Assembly: GCA_030220185.1 (NCBI GenBank)
Contig: JASPKZ010001241.1
Span: 186,001 to 250,000, forward strand
Source of the DNA: Diploptera punctata
Lineage: Eukaryota > Arthropoda > Insecta > Blattodea > Blaberidae
Length of the DNA: 64,000 bases
Reading direction: 5' to 3'
Shown: one piece after another, positions 21,471 to 31,807 of the stretch
Layout: each line of letters begins with the position of its first letter
How positions within the stretch are numbered: position 1 is the first letter of the stretch
Notes under the pieces: generated by a model
Seen by the model: the letters and a program-made list of their open reading frames with translations, nothing else
The model's database searches: none
Told to the model about the DNA's origin: nothing
Program-made: the position numbers and the translations under genes

Positions 21471-22689
21471 ATTAATTTTAATACCTCTTTATGTAGCTAT
21501 ATATATTTTTTGTGGAATCTCCACAACGCCAATATTTCTTCCTCGTTCTCGGGTGTAGTTTAGAATTTTTTGCTGTAGATTAGGCATTCCGTAGGGGCAT
21601 TCCGATCACATGATATTAACTTCTGTATTTATCAAGGGTTATGATTATAATTTGTATTTGCAGTTTGTTGCAGACGTTCCATTGATGGTCTTGTTAGTAA
21701 ATATTCTCCTTGTGGCATCAAGAGTCTCTTATATAGTATTTTGATCTGGGGATGTGTTTATGTTTCAGAACCCATATACATGTTGATACAAATTGTAATA
21801 TTTTAAAACTGTGTCCATTCTTACTTTCTTCAGTAGTGATTTGTTGTTTAAGTATTTAAGTGAAGAATTACTATCTAAACAAAATAATGACAAAGCCCAC
21901 ACACAAATACACACAGCAGACATGATCTACATAGTCTACTGATATAATCACAAGGTTTAAAGGTCTGAAAAATTAAAATAAAAAAATATATATCGCAGTG
22001 CTGGTAACAGTTAGTTTTCATATCAGTGTAGTATTGGTAAAAGCGACGGAATTTATTTTGTTTTTACAATAAAATCTGAGAAAAAGAACACAAGAAAGTA
22101 GGATCCAACAAATTGCTTTGAAAATGATGTGAATTTTTTATAAAGTTTTTTTTCTTAAAATATGCAGTATTCAGAATTAAAAATTAATTTGTATATTTGT
22201 ATAAGAAACAATGTGAATTCTAGGGCATAAAATATCATCGGGAATAAAAACACTCGGTTTCGTAAATTTTTACAAACTCTTCTCGGTTTTTGTTCCAGTG
22301 CACATAGCATACTTCCAGCGCAATGTTCTGTTTTATATCAGCATGAGCTGTCTAAAAAATGACTATTATACATTCTATTAGTGGGTTTTAATTTTCTTCT
22401 ATTTATTCCACTTGGTTGATGATACAGCACGTAATTTCATATAAAAGTATAACTCCAATCTAAATCCTCTTTTACCAAACGCGCAATCACGATGGGATTA
22501 TAAACCAAGAGCTTAAAGTGTAACGCAATTTTACATAATCTCTATCCAGAGGTTTTCAATTTCCCTTTACTTCCACATTTTATCTCAACATGTTAAGATT
22601 TTATGTTGGAGCTGCAAGTGCGTTTTTATTAATATCTCCTTTATTTCAGAAAATTACCTAAGAACAAAAGAATAAAGTAATTTTATCCC
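21471..22689. other. No recognisable feature
   Basis: AT-rich DNA without a supported gene or repeat. Confidence 0.5.
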
Positions 22690-22775
22690 AAAATGTGCGC
22701 CACAGTAGTTCAGGTGGTAATTTTCCTGACTAGTGCGTCCGTGCTTGACAGCGCCGAGATTCGAAATTATAATTG
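22690..22775 (+). repeat. Degenerate tRNA-like sequence (old SINE head?)
   Basis: TAGTTCAGGTGG fits a Pol III A box, and GAGATTCGAAATT about 50 bases later is a weak B box. No cloverleaf is convincing. Confidence 0.35.
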
Positions 22776-23423
22776 AAAAATGTTCAATACAGGAGCTAGA
22801 ACGATGTTATGTATCAAACGGTTAAGCGTCATTTAAAGATGAGATTTTTATGCCATCAGCAAACTATATAAAACCGATTGCTTACGGAATATATTAGTTA
22901 CTGGAATTCAGTTGAATGCTGCTAACATTCAAAGATTCGTATTAGAACCTTTGGCAGAATTAGATCAAACGACCTATTAAACCTGGGAAGAAAAAAGCTC
23001 TCTTGGGCTGTAGGCTATCTCACAAGTCATTGTGCACTTTAACACTTATACAAATGAGTTACAATGATGATCCATCTTGCATCAGATGTCTATAGAGAGC
23101 TTATGTATTAGCGAGCGTAAAACACTAGCATATGAATTAGATTTTTTGGTTAACACTTTCCAGAAGTAAAGAACTTTCAACTATTCCTATTAGTAACCTC
23201 TTCTAGTTTATCACGAACATTGGACTGGTCGACTGATAGGCTTTAATAATGGGAAGCGCAAGAGACTTTTTAGATACCAATCCTAGGTCAGTTTGCCGTC
23301 GCAGTTTAAATAAAAATCTGGAATTGACTTTAATCTTGAAAGGGGAAAAGGAAAGAATTTTCACGAAATTTTAATGTTCACTATCCTGCGGTACTTAATT
23401 CAATAAAGTATCAATAATAATAC
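22776..23423. other. No recognisable feature
   Basis: Unassigned AT-rich DNA. Confidence 0.5.
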
Positions 23424-23426
23424 TTA

Positions 23427-23484
<58 letters not shown>

Positions 23485-23485
23485 G
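23424..23485. repeat. (ATT)n microsatellite
   Basis: Pure ATT/TTA array directly before a SINE2 copy. ATT units reappear after the SINE at 23834, so the SINE probably inserted into the array. Confidence 0.95.
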
Positions 23486-23832
23486 TCCCGCGCCGTAGCC
23501 GAGCGGTTAAGGTAGGAAGCCTTGGCGCAGAGCTACGGGACTTGCGCTGGTTCGAGTCTCCATGGGGGAAGAAATTTTCTCGTGGTATTTCGGCCAGTAT
23601 GGGACCGGTGCCCACCCAGCATCGTGAGGCAATTGGGTAGCTACAATAAGTAGCGGCTCCAGGTTGAGGAACCAGCTATAACGGCTGGGGGACTCGACAT
23701 GCTAACCACATGTCACCCCTACACTGGCTGTTGATCATCTACCTCTGTGATTGACACATGTGGATGTGAAGGGCCAGCAGCCGGCTGGTAAAAGGGCAAC
23801 CGCTGAAAAGTGGGAAGACCCTCAATCGGAAT
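23486..23832 (+). mobile_element. SINE2 copy (tRNA-derived)
   Basis: The head CCGCGCCGTAGCCGAGCGG is a tRNA 5' half with a good A box (TAGCCGAGCGG). The B box GGTTCGAGTCT is at 23549-23559. The body includes AAATTTTCTCGTGGTATTTC, a GGACTCGACATGCTAACC block and the end CCCTCAATCGG. A full second copy lies inverted at 33294-33641. Confidence 0.92.
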
Positions 23833-23849
23833 TATTATTATTACATATT

Positions 23850-23925
23850 TAATAGAGAATTAGCTCAGATGGTAGCGTTTAAGACATATATTTGGAAGAT
23901 AATGATCTATAATCCCACTAACAGT
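23850..23925 (+). repeat. tRNA-like pseudogene or SINE head
   Basis: TTAGCTCAGATGGTAGCG matches a tRNA D-arm and A box very well, but the T-arm (ATGATCTATAATCCC) is degraded. No functional anticodon arm is evident. Confidence 0.45.
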
Positions 23926-24423
23926 TTTTTTTTTTGTGACTTCACTTTAATTGAATGTTCACCTCGCCTCCTACACGGATATCATCCATAGATTATATTT
24001 CAGACCTCGTATTCAAAATGGTGATTTCACATTTCTTGAAATTATGATATACATGAAGCCCCTATATTTTAGAGGTCTATGACCGACAAGGTTGCCGCCT
24101 GATCACGTCTGACGCATCGTCAGAGGAGCAGATGAACGATTATCATCATCGATATCAAAGTTTAGGCTTTTGGCTCGTTCCGGTTTAAAACGGATCACGC
24201 CATCTTTTCACAGATCGGATAACACTTCTTTTTTCTTATAGGATTATAATACAGGACGGCTATTGCTATTCTAGTTGGTTACATGCGTCGGACATGATCT
24301 CTCCAATTAGTCCTATTGTTATAACGAGACAAAATTAATGATTTGAGTCACATAATAGAACAGAAAATAATAACAAACAGAATATATATGCTCAAGGACT
24401 TTAAATTATAAGGAACGCGAGAC

Positions 24424-24466
24424 AAGAGGTATTTTTTAAGAGACAAGAGGTATTTTAAAACAAACC
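24424..24466. repeat. Short tandem duplication
   Basis: AGACAAGAGGTATTTT occurs twice in succession. Confidence 0.7.
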
Positions 24467-24599
24467 CTTGAAAGAAAAGTTATGTTAAGATAAGATCAAC
24501 ACTAATGAAAAATACACTGTAGAGTGAGGGGTTGTGAAAGAACGTTTCTTAGCTATTTTATGAGACAAGGGATTTTTTTTTTAAAATCAACGTTGGTAG

Positions 24600-24700
24600 A
24601 GGGAAGGCGGTCAGTCTGAGGTCGGGGAGTCTGGTCGGAGTCATCGGAGAGCGAGGTCGCAGAGCAGGGCCAGCGCCCTGCTGGGCCATTTCGTAATTAT
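24600..24700 (+). other. GC-rich island ending at a splice-donor-like site
   Basis: About 100 bases of unusually GC- and CpG-rich sequence (GTCGGGGAGTCTGGTCGG, AGCAGGGCCAGCGCCCTGC) stand in AT-rich DNA and end in ATTAT|GTAAGTA, a strong 5' splice site. It could be a non-coding first exon with promoter, or the leader of an unrecognised retroelement. No coding frame. Confidence 0.25.
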
Positions 24701-24959
24701 GTAAGTAGAGTTTGTATTAGAGTTTTTCAATTCTCTCGGGAATGTCCAAAATCAAAGTATAATGGGAAGCAAATATGAACCTATTACTAAATGGTGCTTC
24801 CAAGTTCTATCTAGTATTTTCATATGTAGCCTACTGATAATATGTTCTCATAGTTATATTAAAGTGTTTTGTAAACGTGTAAATGGATTCGTCTATGTCG
24901 AAGAATAATGTGTAGAAGTCCTGTTCTCTCTTCATGTATTCCTATAATTTCCTCGGCAC

Positions 24960-25313
24960 GCTACCCCCTTTCGTAATAATAATAAATAGATAAATAAAGA
25001 ATAAATAGAAAGAAAACCGAGTCAGTACACCTATTTTTGCTATCATTACTGTAATTGGTTGTATATTCCGTTTATTCCTTAAGTCTATGTTTCTTCTCTG
25101 ATGTAACAACGTGCAACCTGTCACAACTCGAACAAATCTCATCTCTGAAGATAATATTATTTTTAACTGGTCTGTAATCAATTTCCAGTTCTCACTGCCA
25201 TATAAAAGTAGTGCCAATGCGATCACTTTATAGAACTTCAGTAATATTTGTTCTTGTGCAGATGAACGAAATGAAACGAAATGGATGTGGTAAGAATGGA
25301 GAAATGGTGGCAT
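24960..25313 (-). pseudogene. Non-LTR RT C-terminal fragment
   Basis: The minus strand reads LKFYKVIALALLLYGSENWK, then SSEMRFVRVVTGCTLLHQRR. This is the thumb segment (KFYKxxxxPxLLYGSExW...EMRFLRxVxG) of a non-LTR reverse transcriptase. No palm or endonuclease is present. Confidence 0.7.
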
Positions 25314-25649
25314 TAAATATATGACAGGGGAAAACGGGAGAAACCCCGAGGAAAACCTGTCCCTTTCATCACGAAACTCAATTGTAGTGACCGAGACTCG
25401 ATTTCAAGATTCCAGCAGTGAGAGACGAGCGTCTAACTTCTAGCGTCACGGAGTCGCCTAAATTTTTATATATTTGTTTTAAGTCGTTATTGAACGTTAT
25501 TCTCCACTCGTTAACTTTTACTGATAGCGGTATTTTACTATCTAGACAAATCATAGAAAGGAATTTCATAATTCATTTCGCCATTAATCTCCATGTCATA
25601 TATTTTATATAAAAACGAATATTTCTATATTTGTAATTTATAGTAAAGT

Positions 25650-25750
25650 AAAGTGATCCCCAAAAGGATTACGATGAGGAATAATTCTATTTATTATTTC
25701 AGAGGTATTTTTCTTTCTTTCATTTTTTTGAGCCTTCTTCCATAGAAGAC
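25650..25750 (+). pseudogene. cox3: NUMT: COX3 fragment
   Basis: With the invertebrate mitochondrial code the plus strand reads KGLRWGMILFIISEVFFFLS and FFWAFFHSS (TGA=Trp, AGA=Ser, ATA=Met). This is COX3 overlapping the region at 19180-19288. It ends abruptly at 25750, where it meets ND5 on the other strand. Confidence 0.9.
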
Positions 25751-25861
25751 AAAGTTTGCACCAAGACCCGCCATAAACATTGTTAAACCAGAAACAATTA
25801 AAAGAAAAGTATTCAATTCCGTCCCAAAAGAAGGACTAAATCGAATTAATAAATAAACCCC
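25751..25861 (-). pseudogene. nad5: NUMT: ND5 fragment
   Basis: The minus strand reads GVYLLIRFSPSFGTELNTFL then LIVSGLTMFMAGLGANF, a highly conserved internal stretch of NADH dehydrogenase subunit 5. It is joined back-to-back to COX3 at one end and to a SINE3 at the other, so the insert is a composite. Confidence 0.93.
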
Positions 25862-26053
25862 CCAACAACAGGCCCGTGACGGCCGCCTTTACCCCCAGAA
25901 CAAGCATCTGGTACTCATTTACGTTAGAGGCTGAGTCGACCCCAGGGCCTTAGTGCCGCCAGAGGGTTTGGGTCAGTTTAAAAATCCTGACTTGAACCCT
26001 CGACCCTCCTGCTTGTAGCTCAGTGCCTTAACCACTACGCTACGGCGTGCCCC
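25862..26053 (-). mobile_element. SINE3 copy (tRNA-derived), 3'-truncated
   Basis: The minus strand begins GGGGCACGCCGTAGCGTAGT (tRNA head, A box TAGCGTAGTGG), has the B-box region GAGGGTTCAAGTC, then CTGACCCAAACCCTCTGGCG and GGGGTCGACTCAGCCTCTAA. A longer copy lies at 54905-55252. Here the SINE ends at the junction with the ND5 NUMT. Confidence 0.85.
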
Positions 26054-26899
26054 TAGAATTCTAAACCACGCAATAGATATGTATATAAAATTTATAGGTG
26101 TACATATATGTTTTCAGGTACGGAATGTTTAATCACTATCTGTTATTCTTTGAAACCATTACCTGTAGAAGTTCACCTGAAACGAAAATTTAGAAATCCC
26201 GAGGAAAACCTGTCCAAGATCAGTTTCGTTCATCACGAAACTCACTTGGAGTGACCGAGACTCGATTTCAAGATTCCAGCAGAGAGAGGCGAGCGTCTAA
26301 CTTCTAGTGTCACGGAGCCGCCTAAATTTTCATATATTTTGTTTTAACTCGTTATTGAACGTTATTCTCCACTCGTTAACATTTACTGAGAGCGGTATTT
26401 TACTGTCTAGGCAAATCATAGAAAGGAATTTCATAATTCATTTCGCCATTAATCTCCATGTCATATATTTTATATAAAACGAATATTTCTATATTTGTAA
26501 TTTATAGAATTCTAAACCACGCAATAGATATGTATATAAAATTTGTAGGCGTACATATATGTTTTCAGGTACGGAATGTTTAATCACTATCTGTTATTCT
26601 TTGAAACCATTACCTGTAGAAGTTCACCTGAAACGAAAATTTAAAAATCGCTTTAGCGGTCGTAATTTTCTATATTTCATATCTAAACTAGACATATACT
26701 ATTAAAATAATCTAAGATACATATTTTTCCGAAAATCAGTGAAAACCGACCATTAGAAGAGGAGGTTTATATGAAATCCGAAATTAAAAATTGATTCTAG
26801 CAACTGTCATGTTTGGATTGTTGCAACATATAACCTATAATTTAATTAACCCATAATTTCCTTTTTCCTTATTCAACTAAAAATAAAAAACACATTTCA

Positions 26900-26938
26900 T
26901 TTAATTAGGCGTAGCAGAGCACACAGAGTATTCGCTAG
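26900..26938 (+). mobile_element. Helitron 3' end-like sequence
   Basis: AGGCGTAGCAGAGCACACAG ... TTCGCTAG followed by T closely resembles the 3' ends of the Helitrons at 55715-56671 and 62586-63418 (GCGTAGCAGCGCACGCC...CTAG|T). I cannot place the 5' end. Confidence 0.5.
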
Positions 26939-27600
26939 TTATCATTAAAATAAAATACGCAACTCTGCAGCAAACAAATGGCAAACTGATTGCACGACCT
27001 ACTAGATACAACCAAATAATATTAATTTATATTATTGTTTCTGTATTACATAAGAAACAAAGAAAAAAAAAATGTAAAAATTGAAGCCTAAAACAATTCC
27101 TTAAAACACCCCTAAGACTGTAATAAAAATGATATAACGTTTCTATATCGAAATACCCGGTTTAGAAAGCAATATCTTATACATTAACTTCATGTTTTAA
27201 AGGAAAGCAGGTGCAGCAAAACAGCTGCCAAGAGAATCTATAAATCAAACAATATAGTGAATTATTGAACATAAAGTACGTGATGCTAAAACTAGGAGGT
27301 GAAATAAGAATTTAGATTATCTGCTTATACAGAGTGTCCCAAACCTCCTTCAATATAAACTAATATTAATGAATAGCCACTAACAAAGATGTGTTCCTCA
27401 TTTGAAATAAATGAATCGAAACAATAAGTAATGTTCTAACTCATTAAATGATCGTGGCAAATATACGGGCTACGTGGTACTGTACGTTTACCAAATTAAC
27501 TGCGTTTAAATTATACATAGTAAGCTTCCAATTTGTAAATTATTTTTGGTGCTGGAATCTTATAAAAATAAAGGTCATTTTTTCAATTAAGTATATATAT
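26939..27600. other. No gene; possible orphan mariner end
   Basis: ACAGAGTGTCCCAAACCTCC near 27330 resembles the left end of the mariner derivative at window position 205. No partner end is seen. Confidence 0.35.
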
Positions 27601-27900
27601 GTCTACCGCTGTGGTCTCGAGATAGCGTGCTGCCTTGTCAAGCCCAGGTTCGATCCCCGGTCGGGGCAGTTGAGGTTTTTATCGGGATTTTTCCTCACCT
27701 GTAAGACAAATGTCAGGAAAAACTTTAAGGCCCAAACGGTCCCCGAAATCATATGGCCATCAACATCCTTATCATTATCATCATCACCATCATCAGCCTT
27801 CACCGGTGTGGAAAGCAACGGGAAGCTACCAAGCCTACAATTCCCAATGCTATGATTGCAGCGAAAGATCTGCCTTCGGGCAGAACTACTATGGATGGAT
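27601..27900 (+). mobile_element. SINE1 copy
   Basis: Head GTCTACCGCTGTGGTCTCGA, B box GGTTCGATCCC, CATCAT run and terminal ATGGATGGAT. A short deletion lies before the B box. TA-rich flanks hide the target duplication. Confidence 0.92.
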
Positions 27901-28575
27901 ATATATATAAGGCTATGAAGGGTACAGGGGGTAAATAGGTAAGTCCTGTTTTTCTTACAATAAAAAACATCAGTTTGTAAACCATACATAATTCCCCACC
28001 TATAATCCCAGCTTTGTAGGTAAGTAAACCCATGAACAAACTGTGTATTTTTACTATTTCGAGCACACTCTAAATGTTAGTGCTTTCCATGGGCACGCTA
28101 ATGTCGACGCAATCAAAACTCCATTTCGGACAGCTACGTTACTTATTCATGTAATAGTTTAAAATTGCTTCTCGCGGAGAAGTAAGGTGATAAGGACCTC
28201 ATCCTATATTCAAAAAACCACCAAACAATAAATTATCAACTTATACCGTAAAATTATATATAATATATCTATATTCATTTAAAAAATAAATTTTAGAAAT
28301 TCATTAAAAATTTAAATGTATTGTTCCATGGTACTATGCGACATTTTTATACTCTAAACATTATGATAATACAACGATAATGATACAATAAATTTAACAA
28401 GAAACTTTAATTGTACATCTACATTAAAAGTGAATGTTATGGTAATATATACACATGTATGTACACACATTAATGTTTACACGTTAAACGTTATAATATT
28501 AACAAAAATAAGAATATACCGGTAATAGATTAAACGGTAAACGCCAATTAATGCATGCATATTACAAGTTATATA

Positions 28576-28578
<3 letters not shown>
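27901..28578. other. No recognisable feature
   Basis: AT-rich, no supported gene. Confidence 0.5.

Positions 28579-28615
<37 letters not shown>
28579..28615. repeat. (TA)n microsatellite
   Basis: Pure TA run. Confidence 0.95.
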
Positions 28616-28618
<3 letters not shown>

Positions 28619-28620
28619 TG

Positions 28621-28750
28621 ACAGTCCCTTGGCGTAAGTGATCAGACACCGCGCCCCTGAGACACTGGATCCCGAGTTTACATGTCGTTCAATTTATTAT
28701 GAGTTCTGGCGAATGAATCAGGAAAAGATTTTCTGGGGTATTACGTCGGT
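28621..28750 (+). repeat. Possible degenerate SINE
   Basis: CTTGGCGTAAGTGATCAGAC is weakly tRNA-like, and AAAGATTTTCTGGGGTATTAC downstream resembles the SINE2 body (AAATTTTCTCGTGGTATTTC). Weak. Confidence 0.3.
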
Positions 28751-29679
28751 TTCACAAGACAAAAAACTGATTTCACTACTTCTCCATACACATATTTCAC
28801 TTTAACGGCCCTGTGATGTACCAACATACCTGGTTAGCCAGTATCTTCTGAATATAATAGGTTTTCAGTATTAGGAGCCTTAAACTCATCTCTTTCTTCG
28901 CCTTACAGCTACTATATTTAAATATAGTTATGTAACCTCATTAGCTTCTGATATTTTAAATAACCGAATCTAATTTAAATAATTTATGTTAAAAGTATTA
29001 CCCAATGAGAGATATGAAAATAATTATTAATCATAATTATTGGTCGAAGTCATGCAGTCGTTCGATTCCTTGAATCGAGAAGTTTCGTTGTCACTCGTGT
29101 CGTTGGATTTCTCACCCAAATTAATAACAAAATTTTCCACAATATTATCCATGACGTTTTCCAAATCCCACAGCTAGTTTTCTTCCTGTTTGACATGTTG
29201 AATGCAGTTACGCCATTTCTCTGCTGTCACAGTTGTAAATGCTTCGTGATCGTGTTTACACACGTCAGAAAGTTGAAAGTCACATTAATTCTAGCGACAT
29301 AAACCTTCCCCTCACTCCATACTATTTATATCGGGTTTCAAACAGTGGTAAGGGGCAAACGCAGTACTTTATAATCTGCTTGTTCAGTCATGTCATGTAT
29401 TACATATTTCTCAAATTGTGATCCGTGAGCCTTAACCAATGCAAGGAAATCAACCTTAACCATACAATTATCCATACTTTTAATAATCATGTTTAAACAC
29501 CGTTCAGGTTAAAACTATTTCAATTATACATTTTTTGTATCTTATATAACACTGTCGTCCTCAACTATAGTTATTGTTAAATAAGGTACAAACATTTTTA
29601 TAATTTGACATACAATTCTGGTCGCAAGTTACGTCTTTAGATTTTAATCAGTCTATTTTTTTTTCAGAATTTACTTTGG
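28751..29679. other. No recognisable feature
   Basis: Unassigned AT-rich DNA. Confidence 0.45.
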
Positions 29680-30200
29680 ACGCAAACAAAACAAGCAATA
29701 AATGCTTTAAACTCTGTTTGGTGGAGCAAAAATATTACAAAAAAATAGAAAATTACAAATATATCAAACCATAATTCAGAGCATTTTAACATATGGTGCT
29801 GAAGTCTGGCAAATTCCTACCAGGGAAATGAAAAGAATTTTAAGTACAGAAATGGATGTTTTAAGAAAATCAGCTGGAAAATCTAGAATGGATAGAATAC
29901 GAAATAAAGAAATAAGGGAAATTATGGGTGTACAAGAGGAGCCGGATGTCATAGACATTATAGAAGAGAAAAGATTGCAGTGGTATGGTCATGTCAAAAG
30001 AATGCCAGAGCAAAGATTGCCAAAAATTGTTATGGAATGGATCCCAATGGAAAGGAGGAAGAGAGGATGACCGAAGAAAACTTGGATAGAAGGGGTACAA
30101 GCAGCTATGAATATCAGAGGAATGGAGGAAGATAAATGGATGGACAGAGAGGAATGGCGTTTGGTTTCCGGAAGACGGCGGCAGCTGCCATGATACCGGA
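29680..30200 (+). pseudogene. Non-LTR RT C-terminal fragment, family B
   Basis: Reads INALNSVWWSKNI, ILTYGAEVWQIPTREMKRIL, then STEMDVLRKSAGKSRMDRIR, and finishes with RLQWYGHVKRMPEQRLPKIV and a W-rich DREEWRL-type end near 30170. Stops and frameshifts occur at about 29750 and 30069. A sister fragment of the same family lies on the minus strand at 58325-58925. Only the thumb and C-terminal part is present. Confidence 0.8.
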
Positions 30201-31068
30201 TGATGATGATTTTGGATGCGTTGTTAAGTCATTAAATGATAGGAGCTTTACCCATAAATATTACAGTGTAAGTGTCAATTTTGGAATTACATATTCAAAC
30301 CAGGTTCTGAATACGCCACCTGGAATATCTTCACTAAATTACCGGTTCTTCCCGAGTCGAACACACGATCGCCATCCTCCAACATCCGTATTGAATGCGT
30401 AACACTATCAAACACTTATCTCTACCACTTGAATACTTTAGTCCTGTGCCTAAACCCGATAGGAAAGCCCCTTTCTTGGAATTTACGGTAGTGTCTTGCC
30501 ATACTCGGTGTGAGATGTCCTTCATTGACAAATCTCGCCTAAATAGTAAAATGTACGATGTTGTTCACTTTATTTCCACGTCTTATGGAAATAATCCCTT
30601 CGTCGCTATATAATGTCTTCTCGGTCCACAATTTTTAACATTTTTTTTTCTGTTGACAAACTGAAAGCAGATCTCTTTCAATGAATTACGAAGGGATATT
30701 GTTTTTAAAATTGCAAGATAAGTTGGAAGAATTTATAACTGTTAACACTGAAGAATTTATAACTGTTAACACTTTGTCAATAGCAGGAGGTTAATTTGTG
30801 TAAAACAAAATGTGCACTTACTTCGCATAGCAGATCTTACGAATTCATTAAAATCCATAAAAAAACACTTCTGTAGAGCTGTCTTTTTTTAAAGGTAGTT
30901 ACCAATAATTGGAGAAACACTTTCTGCTCTGACAAACTGAATTCACTCTAATTGTATTAGGCAATTAATATAAACTGTTAACAATAATATTTTTAATTTA
31001 TTAATTAATAAAACATTCGCCATTAATAGTGTACAATTTACACATTCCTCAATACGTTATTGTAGTTG
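30201..31068. other. No gene; 26-bp tandem duplication at 30724-30775
   Basis: GAAGAATTTATAACTGTTAA plus CACT is repeated twice in direct succession. The remainder is unassigned. Confidence 0.6.
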
Positions 31069-31069
31069 C

Positions 31070-31112
<43 letters not shown>
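31069..31112. repeat. (TA)n microsatellite
   Basis: TA repeats with single CA interruptions just before SINE1. Confidence 0.9.
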
Positions 31113-31114
<2 letters not shown>

Positions 31115-31130
31115 CACGAGTATATCCAAC

Positions 31131-31447
31131 CATCCATAGCAATTCTGCCCGAAAGCAGGTTCTTCACTGCAATCATAGCATTTTCATGCTATGCTTGCAG
31201 CTTTATTAGGGAATAATAGGTGTGGTAGCTCCCCGTTGCTTTCCACTACGGTGAAGGATGATGATGATGATTTCCCATATGCTTTCGGGGACCGTTTGAG
31301 CCTTAAAGTTTTCCTGACATTTGTCTTACAGGTGAGGAAAAAAACCCGATAAAAACCTCACCCATAAAAAACTGCCCCGACTGGGGATCGAACCCGGGCC
31401 CGCTGTGTGACAAGGCAGCACGCTACCTCGAGACCACAGCGGTGGAC
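31131..31447 (-). mobile_element. SINE1 copy, minus strand
   Basis: Reverse orientation: tail CATCCATAGC at the left, GATGATGATG run, B box GGTTCGATCCC and head TCCACCGCTGTGGTCTCGAG at the right. Confidence 0.93.
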
Positions 31448-31807
31448 ACATTTATAATTAAGGACTATTTTCTGTACGCTAAACACCGTAGACGAAAAGG
31501 AATATGTGATGCGGTCGTTAGTCACATGAGTTTTCTTTACTTCCATATTATTGTTTCACTGCGGCTAATATAGTAGTAGTACACGTTCCCAATGCCCTCC
31601 ACAATACCAACCAATACATCTAAGCACCATATAGATTGTGTTTAACCCCGAATTAAAGTATCATGATGTAGAATTAGTAACAAAGAAATCACATCAATTT
31701 TATATAAACGCACAGACAAAAAAAAATATGATTAAATAAATTAATTCAATAAATATGAATGATAGGGTGGTAAAAACATCCCTATTCCCCTCTCAACAGC
31801 CGTTTAA

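Larger units (their letters stand above)
25341..26646. repeat. Tandem duplication of a ~450-bp unit, first copy interrupted
   Basis: Unit 2 is continuous at 26194-26646. Unit 1 is its near copy but is split into 25341-25643 and 26057-26193 by a 413-bp insertion. Both units share CGAGACTCGATTTCAAGATT, CTCCATGTCATATATTTTAT and GAATTCTAAACCACGCAATA. The three bases TAG flank the insertion on both sides. Non-coding. Confidence 0.92.

Noticed and set aside
24600..24700. LTR retrotransposon leader
   Set aside because: No LTR pair, primer binding site, or gag/pol sequence found nearby; kept only as an unexplained GC-rich segment.
27603..27989. 128-codon minus frame
   Set aside because: Antisense of SINE1, with an Asp run from the CATCAT repeat.
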